Shown here: positions 38,640 through 50,548 of the stretch, in pieces
Position numbering within the stretch: position 1 is the stretch's first letter
Layout: each line of letters opens with the position of its first letter
Source of the DNA: Xestospongia muta
Taxonomy: Eukaryota > Porifera > Demospongiae > Haplosclerida > Petrosiidae
Length of the DNA stretch: 64,000 nt
NCBI GenBank assembly: GCA_963693285.1
Contig: OY848918.1
Span: 14,320,263 to 14,384,262, forward strand
Direction: 5' to 3'
Made by a program: the position numbers and the translations under genes
Notes under the pieces: generated by a model
What the model was told of the DNA's origin: nothing
Seen by the model: only the letters and a program-made list of their open reading frames with translations
Database searches by the model: none

Positions 38640-39670
38640 GACAGTTAATTCTAAGAAACTGATTTGTCTATTATAGGACACCAAAATTGTGCTAAGTTTC
38701 TTTTCCAACAGCAGTTTTGGCTGTTTTAGCAAAAAGCTGATCTCCAGAAAACAAACTTGTGATTTGCTTTGAGAGCTTCTTAGACTTAAAGGCAACATAA
38801 AAATTGTGATGTTTGTCCAAGTCATCTTTAAGCAGGGTACCTTGAAAGGAAAAGGACATTTAATTGTTCATGTGCATTCAACTATTAGCATTAGCTGTCA
38901 TAAAGTAGAGAATGTTTTCTCCAGTGTTAAGATAAGCTTGCCCATTGTGAGTGAAATACATTTTTGTGGGTGGCTTTTCATCATACAATGGGACCTCGAA
39001 ATATGCGACAGTTCATATCATTGTTGTATAGCTCTAAGAGGTTTTTCCAACAAAAAAAGGTCAGTGCTACTCTTGTACAGCTAGATATACCATTAATTAC
39101 AGTAAGATGATGTACCATGTGTGTGGACTGTGGAGGGAAGGATGGATTGTGAATGAATAGACACAGAGAAGAGATAGAGTGATAAACAGATTGATGGATA
39201 AAATACTTACATCAGATTCATCAGCTTCTTTCTTGTCTTCTAGTGTATATAAAATATTGGCAGAAGTTGAAGGATTCTGTGAAAAGGCAACTGACACGGT
39301 CATTGCCACGTTTTCATATGCAAGACTATGAGTTGCAATTTGAACAAAATTCAAATTGTTAATAGCTTGTAGTATGTAGAACTCCACTAATTCAGGACCA
39401 GCCATAGCTAATGTATACTCAACATCATCTGCTTCCATAATTTCTGAAATGTATGGTTGGAGAGGTGACTCTAAGAGAGGGAAAAGTGGTTGAGGAACAG
39501 AGGCAATCTTGAGTATAAAGCTCTGAATTACAGCTAGAGAGGCAGGATCGATAAGAGGAACAGGTTAAGTATTCATAATTTCTTTGTGGTAGAAATGGTA
39601 TACCCTTCTTAAAGTCATTTTTGAAAGTATAAACGAATAACTTCGCCACTTCATCACACTTGGTCTTCAT
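38640..39670 (-). pseudogene. Broken minus-strand gene of unknown family
   Basis: Minus-strand reading from ATG 39670 gives FVYTFKNDFKKGIPFLPQ, then after a one-base shift near 39565 a long second frame (PVPLIDPASLAVIQSF, MEADDVEYTLAMAGPELVEF) ending at a clean donor gtaagt at 39210. Protein-like sequence resumes near 38990-38700 (KPPTKMYFTHNGQAYLNTG, DDLDKHHNFYVAFKSKKLS) with stops and frame changes. This looks like a once spliced gene. No family is recognised. Confidence 0.5.
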
Positions 39671-39976
39671 ATCCCAAAGAATAAATACTAGTTAGATGCA
39701 CACGGCACTAAGATGTTACACAAAGTTCTATGTGCATGCTCAGTGTAGCTGGCCATAATAGAGTAGTATACATCTATTTTACACATCATGTCTGTCTGTA
39801 ATGTTTCTTATTACAGATTATCAGTTCAAAGAAGAACATTTTGTCTAGATTTCGGTCAATCAGCCAAATTTTAGAGATGAGGTAAATTATTTGTATTGTC
39901 CCTTGTATATTTGAATTCACAAAATTTCCAATATATCTGTAGTCACTGGTACTATTTATCTACCTAGATTGTAGCT

Positions 39977-40515
39977 ATGTCAAAGGATATCTTTCACCAA
40001 ATGGATCTTGACCATGATGACTACATCACAAGAGATGAACATTTGAAGTTGAAAGGAAAGTGGACAGGTGAAGAATATGCTCTTACTGGACTTGATACTA
40101 TGGACACCAACCACAATGGAAAGGTAATTCCAGTTGTAAAGGTAGCAGTAGAAGATATTGTCAGATTTTGATCTCTAGTGGACTGGCATTAGCTGTGCAA
40201 TAATAGTTATTTGAAACATAACTATAAATATTACATAATCTTATTAGTCAAAACCTCTCAACATTTTATGTTACATCTGCCTAAATTGAACCTCAATGCA
40301 CACACTGTTCCAACTATGACTCTGTACATATAAAATATCAGTGTTCACTATCAAAAGGATATTAACTATGTGAATAACACTATAACCTAATTCTATATGT
40401 ATAGGTATCATTTGATGAACTTGTTGACTCAAGGTACTTCTATTATACTGATGTCTCAGATAAGTCACATCCTTTCACCCAAATAAATGGTAATTGTTTT
40501 ATGAACAGATCTTGA
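39977..40515 (+). CDS. Small EF-hand calcium-binding protein (85 aa, two exons)
   Basis: Exons: ATG 39977 to 40123, then 40405-40515, phase 0 join. Two EF-hand loops are complete: DLDHDDYITRDE (residues about 11-22) and, across the intron, DTNHNGKVSFDE. Both have acidic residues at positions 1, 3, 5 or Asn and Glu at 12, so calcium binding is expected. The start is preceded by an acceptor (gattgtag), so a non-coding 5' exon is likely; 39817-39881 has splice sites but no compatible frame. The C terminus is short (NGNCFMNRS, stop); a donor-like gtaatt at 40490 leaves open a longer form. Spacing of the two loops resembles reticulocalbin/calumenin-type pairs, but there is no signal peptide. It could be a fragment of a larger gene. 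Confidence 0.55.
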
Positions 40516-40894
40516 TTACTTTGTGTTGGATGGAGTCAACAGGTAAACATAGTGGCTGTACACCCAGAGTGCTTAATTTAATTACTACAATGCTAATATA
40601 CTTTAATGGGAATTTAAATACTATACATCCCTAAATCCTATACCTTAAACATTAGAACCTAAATTCTACATTACATTACAATATTCTATTACTAGTACTG
40701 TAAAAAAATTATTTATGTTAATATAACTTGATATGATATTATAAACATGTACATACATCAACTACCAAAGAATAATTTTAAAATTTAATTGTGGTTTCTA
40801 TGAATTTACTCAAAATCAACTATTAATATTTTGTTAAGTTATATTCAAGAATACTTATATTAAGTCAAAACTATCAATCTTATTATTATCCTGA

Positions 40895-42721
40895 TCAAGG
40901 TGCTCCTTTTATTCCTGGTGCTCCTTTCATTCCTGGTGTTCCTGGTATTGTTTGTCGTTTAAAAGTCTTCAGAACAAGCTGAGCTACAGATTTAACAAAC
41001 AGATTCTTACTGGTACGTAGTTGCTCCAAAGCTTCAGCTCGAACTATAATAAAGTTATGTAATGACATATACATTAACTACCATTTAAATATACCTGTCT
41101 TTTCAAAACCAGGACCAGGTGGTCCTGGCAGACCACGACAAGTTCCAAAAGCAACAATAGTTTCTCCTTTCTTTTGACATTTTGGACGATTGCGAGATTT
41201 TGATAAGAATGGAGGGATACCTGGGACACCTGAAAATAAATGAATTGCATGAGACATTGATGTCTAAATGAAAAATAGTACCTGAAGAAAAAGTCGCTGT
41301 TATCGAAGTTTTGACAGCCTTATTAACAGTTCTTAATGTTTTAAGAGCCTTTGACATATATTCACTTTCCTTTCTTGTTGGTTTAAACTACAGTGTTACA
41401 AATGAATATATATTGTAAGGTCAAGAGCTATGAACCTGGTCTGGAATCCCTTGTTGATAATAATATATATGTGTATTTTGTATATACATGACTCCTGTTA
41501 TTAACATAGTAAACAACATATATTGTTATCAGTTTAATTACTTACCATAACCAACAAATTGTCTCTGAGCAGTTCCTCTGGAAATCACAACCCCAAAGAT
41601 TTCATCATACACAAGAAGAGTAGGGGTTCTTTTACTTATTAATGTCCTATTCTGTAGATATTATACATAACAAAAGTTTTATACATCAAAAAACATACAT
41701 CTTTCTTCACAGCAACAATGTTGTCTCTATAATATACTTTAGCTCCAACAGGTACCACAAATTTAGTTAGAGGTGGGCCACGTCTAAATCTTTCTCTAAA
41801 TATCTCAATCTAATATTTAACAAACAATAATTGTCTACTTTTTTATCTCTTACATTACTCCTTCTGTCTTCTTCTCTCTTTTTTACTCCACCTGCTGAAA
41901 ATATATCAGGAGAAGGCACACGTCTGAAAAGAAAAAGTCACATTGCTAGATTATAATATGTATGTCTTCTCTAACCTAACTGTAAAGTCATAACCACATC
42001 CATGACAACATTGACTACTTGTGAAAGAGATCTGGAGTGATCCAATGATTGATTCAAAGTTTTTACAATTTTATCTGCAGTTCCACATAGTGAAATGTCT
42101 CCAATTTGATCATTCTTCACTCTCACCTCATCAAGACATTCACCTATTATTATAACATTATATAAAAGATGTTTGACCGGATTGTTAACTTTTACCAGAA
42201 GAGCTTTTGGGTAGATCCATACCAGTACAATGAAACTGTATGGTTTCTCCCTCTTTACATTGAACATTATGAACACAAAACTGTTGAGCTGGATAGCATC
42301 TGAATTAAATTATTAGGTATAAAACTATATATTTCAACATTTTACTCAACTTATTAAGATCAGAATGATTAGGATCCTTGATGATACAGTTCTTTGAACC
42401 ATCTGATTCAGTATCACAATCAATGTTAGTGGCTATAGCATTTTTTGGAAATTTACATATTGGAAGTCCATTCTTAACTCTGTACTTGTAGCTCAGGCAA
42501 ATTTCTTTACTGAAATACAAACCAACTAATAATTGTTATAATTATCACTATCATACTCACCTTGTTCTCTCTACTAACCCATTAATACCTAGATCTTTTG
42601 CAAAACTCTCAGCACAGTCTGCTAAGTTCTTGTCTTCTGGTCCACTAGAGCCACAAGAACACTTCTGAGAATTAGTTTTAACAACTCCATAAAACAAAAA
42701 CAAACAAAGAAAAATCTTCAT
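40895..42721 (-). CDS. Secreted cysteine-rich protein with short collagen-like segments (11 exons)
   Basis: Exons (minus, 5' to 3'): 42721-42561, 42509-42351, 42299-42196, 42143-41976, 41923-41854, 41809-41699, 41651-41546, 41494-41436, 41387-41282, 41229-41095, 41043-40895; about 442 residues. It starts with signal peptide MKIFLCLFLFYGVVKTNSQ. Residues about 20-145 are cysteine-rich (CSCGSSGPED, ICLSYKYRVKNG, CYPAQQFCVHNVQC). The next part looks CUB-like (ECLDEVRV, ISLCGTADK, SLQISFTSSQCCHGCGYDF). A basic linker follows, then collagen Gly-X-Y pieces: CRGLPGPPGPGFEKT and, at the very end, IPGTPGMKGAPGIKGAP before TGA. All junction phases agree except exon 4 (168 bp), where frame must shift by one base within aaaattgtaaaaac near 42070. 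This is either a disabling mutation or an assembly error. Likely extracellular matrix or secreted; exact family unknown. Confidence 0.75.
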
Positions 42722-44206
42722 ACTAAATTAGAGAAAATTATAGAATCTTTTAATTAAAAAAATTCGAAATACCTTAACTTTAGATATGAGTTATCACTGA
42801 CAGAAAAGTACTGTTGTGTTTCATTAGAAAAATAGTCTCTGTGAAACTCTTTTCACTGACTGGCTTATATACAAACTTTGACTTTCACTAAACATTATAC
42901 TGTAAGAATAACACTCCATTATCATAAATTACTGAAAGTGGGAAGTGTGTTGACTGATAAATCAATTAGGTGACAGGATATGTCCACTTAGTCCTACAAT
43001 GTTGTGGGTGATCAAAGAAATTGAATTTGAAAGTTTGGACTAGTTACTCCCACAAAGGCACCTCCTATTATGACTATTGCTGGTTATATCATAAACATCA
43101 TCCAAATGTTATTGTTATATTTATTAGTATTTACAAACTAAACTTACAACATTTAATGAATGATTGGATAATGAAATGTTTGACATGTTTCTTAGACAGT
43201 TACAAGTTTTGTACATATCTACATGGAATGCCTCCTGGCAATCCATCTGGATACGAGACTCATTTGTCTTGTAGGTAGTCCTATGTAATATGATACTGAT
43301 CCCACCTTCTAAATGTAAACATTAACTATACACAAAAAAGTATGGGTTCTCACTGGATTCACTTGATAATTCTTATTATAACATTGAGTATGATAAGCAC
43401 AAATGTTTAACTCTTTTGACTTTGCATATACAAATGATTCATATAATTTAAATTAAAAATTTAAATGGAGTATTATCAATAAAAATACTTAGAAATACTT
43501 AAGCTTACTAACTTTATGAACATTATTGATAACGGCAATCTATAATAGTATACTATAACATATCTACATGGAATGCCTCCTGGAATCCACCTGGATACAA
43601 GACTCATTTGTCTTGTATGTAGTTCTATGTAATATGATATTGATCCCACCTTCTAAATGTAAACATTTACTATACACAACAAAGTATGGGTTCTCAGTGG
43701 ATTCACTTGATATAATTCTTATTACAATAACACCAAGTATGATAAGTATGAATGTTTAACTCTGTTATTTTGACATTGCACATACAAATAATTCTTATAA
43801 TATTATATACATGAATTTATATAGAGTGTTAATAATAAGAATACTTACTAACTTTATGAATATTATTATAATAACCACATCTATAATAATATACTATAAC
43901 TCTATAGTAAACAGTTAAAAGTGAATAATTATACAAGTCAAATCAGAGTTTAACATACATAAACACACACTAAAGGTGTAGTTCACAACATTACCATCAA
44001 TGGCTATAGTTTCTCCTCTACATCCTAATTTGAATCATGTATTGTGACAACATTTACTATAGATGGCACTTTAAAGAATAATAGTTATATACCAACCCAT
44101 TACATCATTAGAAAGGTTTTAAATGTATATATTTAGTTTTATGAAAATGTAACAAAAAACCGTAATCTTTAAATTAACATTTAACATCCATGATTCTGTA
44201 ATTCAG
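42722..44206. other. Intergenic spacer with a direct duplication
   Basis: Promoter side of the collagen-like gene and 3' side of the NUSAP1-like gene. Contains the direct repeat at 43213-43900. No coding exon is supported. Confidence 0.5.
43213..43900. repeat. Direct tandem duplication, about 345-bp unit
   Basis: acatatctacatggaatgcc starts at 43213 and again at 43558; similarity (ctcatttgtcttgta, gatcccaccttctaaatgta, tatgggttctca) continues for about 340 bp with scattered differences and small gaps. The short open frames in both copies are by-products. Confidence 0.85.
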
Positions 44207-47200
44207 TTATGGTTTAAAGGGTGGTTTGGAACCTATAAAATTGAAAAAAGAGAGTACTAATGTACAATGTAACATTTATTTGTCAGTAAACACTCTATTG
44301 ATATAATATTGAGGAAGTTACTAGATAATATATATATTAAATGACTAGCTCACTATTCTCAAATGATAGAACTCATGTACATATTTTAATACTTGAATAT
44401 AAATAATAGCACACTCGTCTATACACACAAACAAATTTTAGTACTGTTAATAAAAACATTATTAGTAATACAAACCTTTATAAGGTGTGACTTCAGGCTT
44501 TATAGGAATTTTCTTCTTGAAAGATGACAAAGTTGATTTTGAAGATAATTTGTCTAAAAGAGAATTATCATTTGTTATTATTACTGACTATTGGTACTAA
44601 GTACATATTAATGACCTTTAAGGTACATCTGTCCATTCATCCATCCATCCATTTGACAAATGGGAGGAGTCAGGTACTTACTGTTAGTAGTCTTCATCTT
44701 TATTTCATGGCTCTGTGCTTGAACCTATATGATATATGTATATCAAAGTACACACTAACATCATACAGTTATTACAATAATTATAGTAATGTACAATTGA
44801 CATTTTTATGTAACACAATGTATTCCAATCTACTAAATAAAGCTAAAACAGACTTTGACTTTCTTTGATTTTTGATCATTAGATGTGCTTTCTGGTCTCA
44901 TTCTTTTATGTCTTTCAGCTATAGCACTGATTGGTAACATCCTATAACACAATGTAATGTAATGTTGTATGATATAACATTGCATGATATTGTTACTGAC
45001 TTGTTGAATTCTTTTCTATGAGCTTTATCAAACTTCATACTGCTAGAACTTTTTACTGGTATTTTACTACCAGTTGGTTTGAGTGGAACATAAGTTGGAT
45101 CATTTTCTATGACAGAAATGAAAGTATATATTTTATCAAAAAAAATAATTATATAACATTTCTTAATGAGCAAACATCATTTTATTGAAGCAACATTGTA
45201 GCTAGCTATTATGTAGACTCTTATGACAGTTTAGATCATTTTGCCTACTACAAATGATTGTAAGTATACATAAAACTTTAAGTTAAATGTAGAATAGAAA
45301 CATTATACAACTGCTTAAATGTATTTCAGGTTAGTCTCCACTCATAAGTGAACATAATATTACGGTAGAGAAGAAACACGAACAGTGTTTTTCTAATCTA
45401 CAAAGTAAGCATTGTACGTGTTTAACCATTTACATTTAATAGTAGGCTAGTCCAACATATGTTTATTTATTATTTGATGAGTTGACATATCAAAGGAATC
45501 ACCCATGCTTTATTGACCATAAACAGGAAGTGTGCTATCTTATTTTTAGTGTTGACAGGTACCACACCTTTAGCTGCTTCTTTCAACTCCACTTCTTTTA
45601 CACTATAAAAACACTTTGCATGAGGCTATCATAGACTCAAGGCATGATAATGCTACCTGGATATATAATAAACAATGTTTTAGGAAACTACACAAAGGAA
45701 AGAATGATTGAAGCTTTAGAAAGAAAAATAAGCTATTCAAACTTTTGAACACTCACAAACTAAACTATACTTTCTGAATTCCATGTGTGATTTATGGCAC
45801 AAGAGGTGTGGCATCAACTCTTGGCCACACCTCTTGTGTAATAAATCATGCAGTGCATTCAATATATACATCGTCTATTACATAAAGTATAATAGTACAT
45901 CATGTAATTTTTAACTTCTACTAGTTCATGTATGTATAACTTAAAAACACTCACTTCTTTCTTCCACTCGAGCATCCAATAATGCCATTATCTCATCATG
46001 ATGACTGTATAAAGCAAGAAATCATTTAGTATATACACATATATTAATAATATTATACAAAGACACATAACATATAAAAAATGGACACAATAATACTCAT
46101 CTATTCTACATGTCTGTTAAAGTGATAATCACAACTAAGTCACTTAAACAATAGCAGTTCATGTACATACAGCACAAATGAACACAGACATTTACCTAGC
46201 TATGTTCTCCTTTTCTTGTGGCAATGTTGATTTTAATAGAGGAGACTCTTGAGATACTGTCAATAACTCCTTTACTATTGATATGGGAGCTGGAGAGAGA
46301 GGATGCTCTTTGTCATATGCAATAACATTGATGCCAGTTGGAGGCGTTCTATTTGTAATCTCATTTCTGGTTACCCATGATCCAATTAGACTAGTTTCTA
46401 AAATTTAAAGAAATATATAATTCATTTTAACAACAAGGTGTATTTATTTATCATTATTATATCATCTACTTGGCTAATTTCCAGTCTGTTTATGCCTTGC
46501 TATTTAATCAACACAGTAAAATGGATTATAGAATGTGTATATCATAATATTATTTGACAATATGAACTTCATACAAAGATAGTCAATGATACATAATATG
46601 TGTCCAATTGTACTTTATGTGTATGTTGTTTTCAATAGAGAGGGAGAAACTATAGTAATAATCTTGTTTTTTTTAAATCTCAAAAGATATCTAAGTAACT
46701 AGATATCTAACATAGTTATATGTACTGGTTGTGTGATGTCTATATTTATAACTGTTAACATTGTAATTGAACCTTTTTTTGTCGTAAATTGATTGTATTG
46801 TGGAACTCATCTTTGCTATCATAGTTTTATGCAATGTGCAATGATTTCAAGCTACTGACTATTAGGTGTTCACTTCTTGTTTAAGCACATAATTTCTTGG
46901 AGCTTGGGAGAAAATAAATTGCACTTAGTTCTACTATGCATGTAGTCAATTGACCAATCAGATTGCCCTATTGAAACTATATAAATCACTTATAAAGTAA
47001 AACCTAGCTAGTAGAAGGCTTATAAAGTAGCATTTATGAACCTGTACTTCAGGCACTTGTTTTATGATCATTAGTATAAGCAAACAGTGAACAATGTGAT
47101 GAACTATGGTACTATTAATAGTAGATTGCTGTGTTAGCACAGAGCATCTGAAATGTCAGTAGCACACTGCAAGTGCTTTACGAGGAAGGGACTTATTACA

Positions 47201-50200
47201 TTGCTGTGATTGTTGTGTTTAATGTGGTATAACAGGAAAGGTGGGGGGGAGTATAGAAATTTATTCAAGAATAACTCTTCAAAGGAAACTAAGTAAACTG
47301 ATTCATTATGTTTTGAAGACTAAACTCTTTTGAAGTGATAGCATTGCTAGTGTACATTAAACGAGCATCCGCAGTATAAAAGGGGGCTGGGCTGCCCTCA
47401 AAATGGCACACACAAAACTTTTCAATATCAAAAAAATGGAAGCTGTGTTTCCTTTCCTGTTTTCATCATAATATGCACTTATAGTAGCTGTTGCGACAGC
47501 TGCTTAATTAATATTATGCGCATGTTCAGTGCAGATATTCCCAGTTTTTTTGGATATATGTAAGTTTCTGTAGTGAAATGGCGAACAGTAGAAAATGTGT
47601 AAGACTTTCTCTTGTGACCTACTTTGACAGTCTAGAGGGGAAGAATGTGTTCAAAAGAAGGTTAGACCATGTTAGAAAAGTTCTAACTCTGCTGGGCAAT
47701 ATGATTTAGACAACTACGGTCTTGTGTCAGCCATCTTTATTTCTGCTATGTATAATTCAGTAGAGCAATAAAAGTTATCTATTATTATCAACCATATAAT
47801 TGAGATAACACGTGTTTGTACCTAGAGCTAACTATTATAGATGTTTTGCGTGGGTTGTTCAGGTTGGTATGGCTACTATCTAGAATGATATCTAGGTTTG
47901 AATATTGCCACCATCTCACTCTTTGGTAGGCGTCACTTTCATCCATGCAGCCCACCCCCTTTTATAGCGAGCAGGAATGCGCATTATATCCGACAGATGC
48001 TCGTTTAAAACAAGTTGCTATGTCACTATCAGTACATGGTAGAAGTCAGTTATATAACTTGGTGTTGCTTCCTATAGCATTTATAAAACTCATTCCTTTA
48101 GCACTCAGTGTATAAGTGTTATAAAGACCTCCACCTTGTTATACATAGTGTTGAAATGAATAGTGTAAATATTTGAATAATTAATTGTTACACTAATTAT
48201 TCGAATATTTCTGAGGTATTCAAATATTCGGTTCTAAGCCACGCCCTTACTGTGATAACACGTGCTCAACAGACAAAGTAAGTTCAAGCAATGGCGAAGC
48301 GTTTTCGAAGTCTATAGAAATAGAAGGAACCAATGAAGAAGCAGAACCCGAGGTACAACCAGCCAAAAGAACCAAGAAAGACAGTGCCATGCACTATTTT
48401 CTTGGGACTTTGTCATACAAAGATAATATGAAGACCTGCAGTGACGAGTTTTATATTCGAATATCCGCTTTTTCAAGAAACAATTATTCAAATATTGATT
48501 TTGCCTATTCGTTTCAACACTAGTTATACAACCTACATATAAACCATATACACTAACTACTGACACACATGGCAACCAATGAGTTATTATCCTTAACTAT
48601 GACAATACATGATGGGTGTGGCTGATCAAGTTCGGTATTCTGTCCTCTAGCTTTGTATTCTTTGTTACTTCTCCAATTCAAAGAGAAATTGGTATTATTA
48701 AAACAATGTGATTTTTTTATTTTATGGGCCTACATTGTACGTGAGACTGACCTGATAACCGAGGTGTATTACACAACGATTCAGAAAGGGCAGCAACAGG
48801 ATCTAGGACTTGCTTCTCAGGTGACTCAATTGTAAATGTAGTATTATGAGCCTTGTTACCAAAACTAGTATTAGTGGTACTGTTATCAGGATGTTGATGT
48901 GGAGTAGACTGGCTACTAGTGAGATCATCAATAAAGCCATTGTCAGATCTTATGACAGAGATATTATCAGAAGTTGTTGGTACACAGTCAATTGTTGTGC
49001 TAACAGGCAAAGTATCTTCATACGAAATACCATCATTGATAAAGTTTTCACAGCAAGATGAAGTAAGTACTGTATTAGTGATGGAGTCTTTACAAGGAGA
49101 TGATGGTAAACTGCTAACTGTTGTGATAACTGGCGGAGCAAGTTCTGTATCTTTGATTGGAGATACACTCACTGTATTGACATTAATTTGGCCATCTTTA
49201 GTAGACTCTATTTGTACATTAACAAAGATACTGTCTGAAGCATCATCAACACTTGGTTCAGTGGCATCCATATTGAAATTAGTAGAATCAGCTCCACTTG
49301 AATTGAATTGAATAGATATTTGTATATTTGAACCGTCTAAGGATGTATTAGTACTTGTCACCATTGACTCCATTTGACCTAAAATGTGTAAAAGAAACAA
49401 TGATACTTTACTTAACTGTGCTGGTAATTGTGTTCATTAAATTTTGCTATTTAAACACGTTGAGTTTTAAATTTATTCAATTTTAAAGACATGCCTAAAG
49501 TAATCAAATGTTTCTTTTGACAAAATGAAGTTTTAATAAATACAAACTGATAGTCATTTAATTACCACACATTATAGTAAGCTTAAAGTTCTTGCACATC
49601 TTATGATATCATTAGCTTAGAGTCATTGACAATAATCAATGCTGTATCACTAACCATTTGACTCATTAGCAGGAGAACCCAATGATCTTTTACTCCTAAA
49701 AGATAATGTACATGTATTTATAATTCTACATTTACAAACCACATCTTACCTTGAATGCCTAGCTTTCTTCTTTTTCCTCTTCCTTTGATTCTTAATTTGA
49801 GGAGGTGGACTATCTTCATGAACATTGTTCTCTAGATCATCCTGTTTAATTGGCTCAGATCTAATATACAATAATATATAACATTATGTAGTAATACATG
49901 ATGTACATTTAAAACATTATAAATCATCTTATAATTATCCTACATTGATGTAACTATAACTTAAGAAAATTTACAGAAGCTATAAAACAAGCCTCAAAGT
50001 ACACATCTACAATTAAGCCACATATCACTACTAACAAAGTTTGATTGACAATGATAGGTGTGAAGACGTTTTTATAGTTAAGCAAATTATGTACAAGGCC
50101 GTTCTGAGTTTGGATTATTACATGAATGTGTCTATTTCATGCTGTTTTACCTATTGTTGTAAGCATTTTTCAATGAGGACAAACCATATACAAATACTGT

Positions 50201-50548
50201 CTATAACATTACAATCAATTAATTTTATTTCCTTTACCACCAAAGCTAAAATGACAGGTGTGAATGATTGAGGCCATATCAAAAACCTCAATAACTTCAC
50301 TAATAATTTTATTTTGTCACTCACTGACCAACTAAATAGAATTACATAAGTCTATTACGTACTTGAGCAGCAACTTTCTTTGTTTCTCCAATTCAGCTAT
50401 CATGACAACATTCTAACAATTAATATAATAAAAATTTACTAATTCAGTCAATAAGACACACCTTTGTGTTAGCTTTAATGTTATACTTCTTAGATAGCTT
50501 TTGTAGCTCTGATCTTTTGAGGTCATTTAAATTCTCTGGAATATCCAT
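44207..50548 (-). CDS. NUSAP1: NUSAP1-like SAP-domain spindle protein (13 coding exons, about 511 aa)
   Basis: Coding exons (minus, 5' to 3'): 50548-50462, 50412-50363, 49860-49750, 49695-49655, 49378-48752, 46397-46196, 46004-45955, 45594-45568, 45106-45001, 44941-44854, 44724-44682, 44553-44476, 44232-44207; phases agree throughout. Residues 1-45 form a SAP-type DNA-binding fold (LNDLKRSELQKLSKKYNIKA). A basic run follows (NQRKRKKKKARHSR), then a long Ser/Thr-rich exon. Residues about 395-430 match the NUSAP conserved block (KFDKAHRKEFNK, then AERHKRMRPES). The C terminus IKPEVTPYKGSKPPFKP corresponds to the human region before KLKPW. NUSAP1 binds microtubules and chromatin in the mitotic spindle. 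Human NUSAP1 continues with a charged helical region; here a stop follows directly. Exon 8 (27 bp) and the exon 10 donor (44854 or 44860) are uncertain. A 5' leader exon appears to lie at 52569 and beyond. Confidence 0.82.
45788..45848. repeat. 25-bp hairpin in NUSAP1-like intron
   Basis: Left arm 45788-45812 pairs with right arm 45824-45848 with two mismatches in 25 around an 11-base loop. Weaker pairing continues outward for about 10 more bases. It is G+C-richer than its surroundings (core cacaagaggtgtggc). Shape is compatible with a small RNA precursor or a tiny palindromic transposon; no target duplication is clear. Confidence 0.7.
46398..47356. other. Intron sequence, AT-rich
   Basis: Part of the 2.35-kb intron of the NUSAP1-like gene. 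No exon or repeat end is recognised before the TIR element at 47361. Confidence 0.4.
47361..48004. mobile_element. TTAA-flanked MITE
   Basis: A 644-bp element with terminal inverted repeats acgagcatccg / cagatgctcgt (one mismatch) and TTAA at both ends (47357-47360, 48005-48008). A second inner pair is ataaaagggggctggg near 47377 against cccaccccctttta near 47951. No transposase is seen. The TTAA target suggests a piggyBac-type mobiliser. Confidence 0.65.
48146..48522. mobile_element. hAT-type MITE with 8-bp target duplication
   Basis: 377-bp element with inverted ends tagtgttgaaatgaata and tattcgtttcaacacta (one mismatch in 17); similarity continues inward through atttgaataatt. The flanks are the perfect 8-bp duplication gttataca (48138-48145 and 48523-48530), typical of hAT elements. 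The middle (about 48290-48460) has a plus-strand coding-like piece reading QPAKRTKKDSAMHYFLGTL, interrupted upstream by stops, possibly a leftover transposase or captured exon. Confidence 0.82.

Noticed and set aside
39817..39881. Coding exon upstream of the EF-hand start
   Set aside because: It has splice sites, but the only open frame does not match the phase needed at 39975; at most a non-coding leader.
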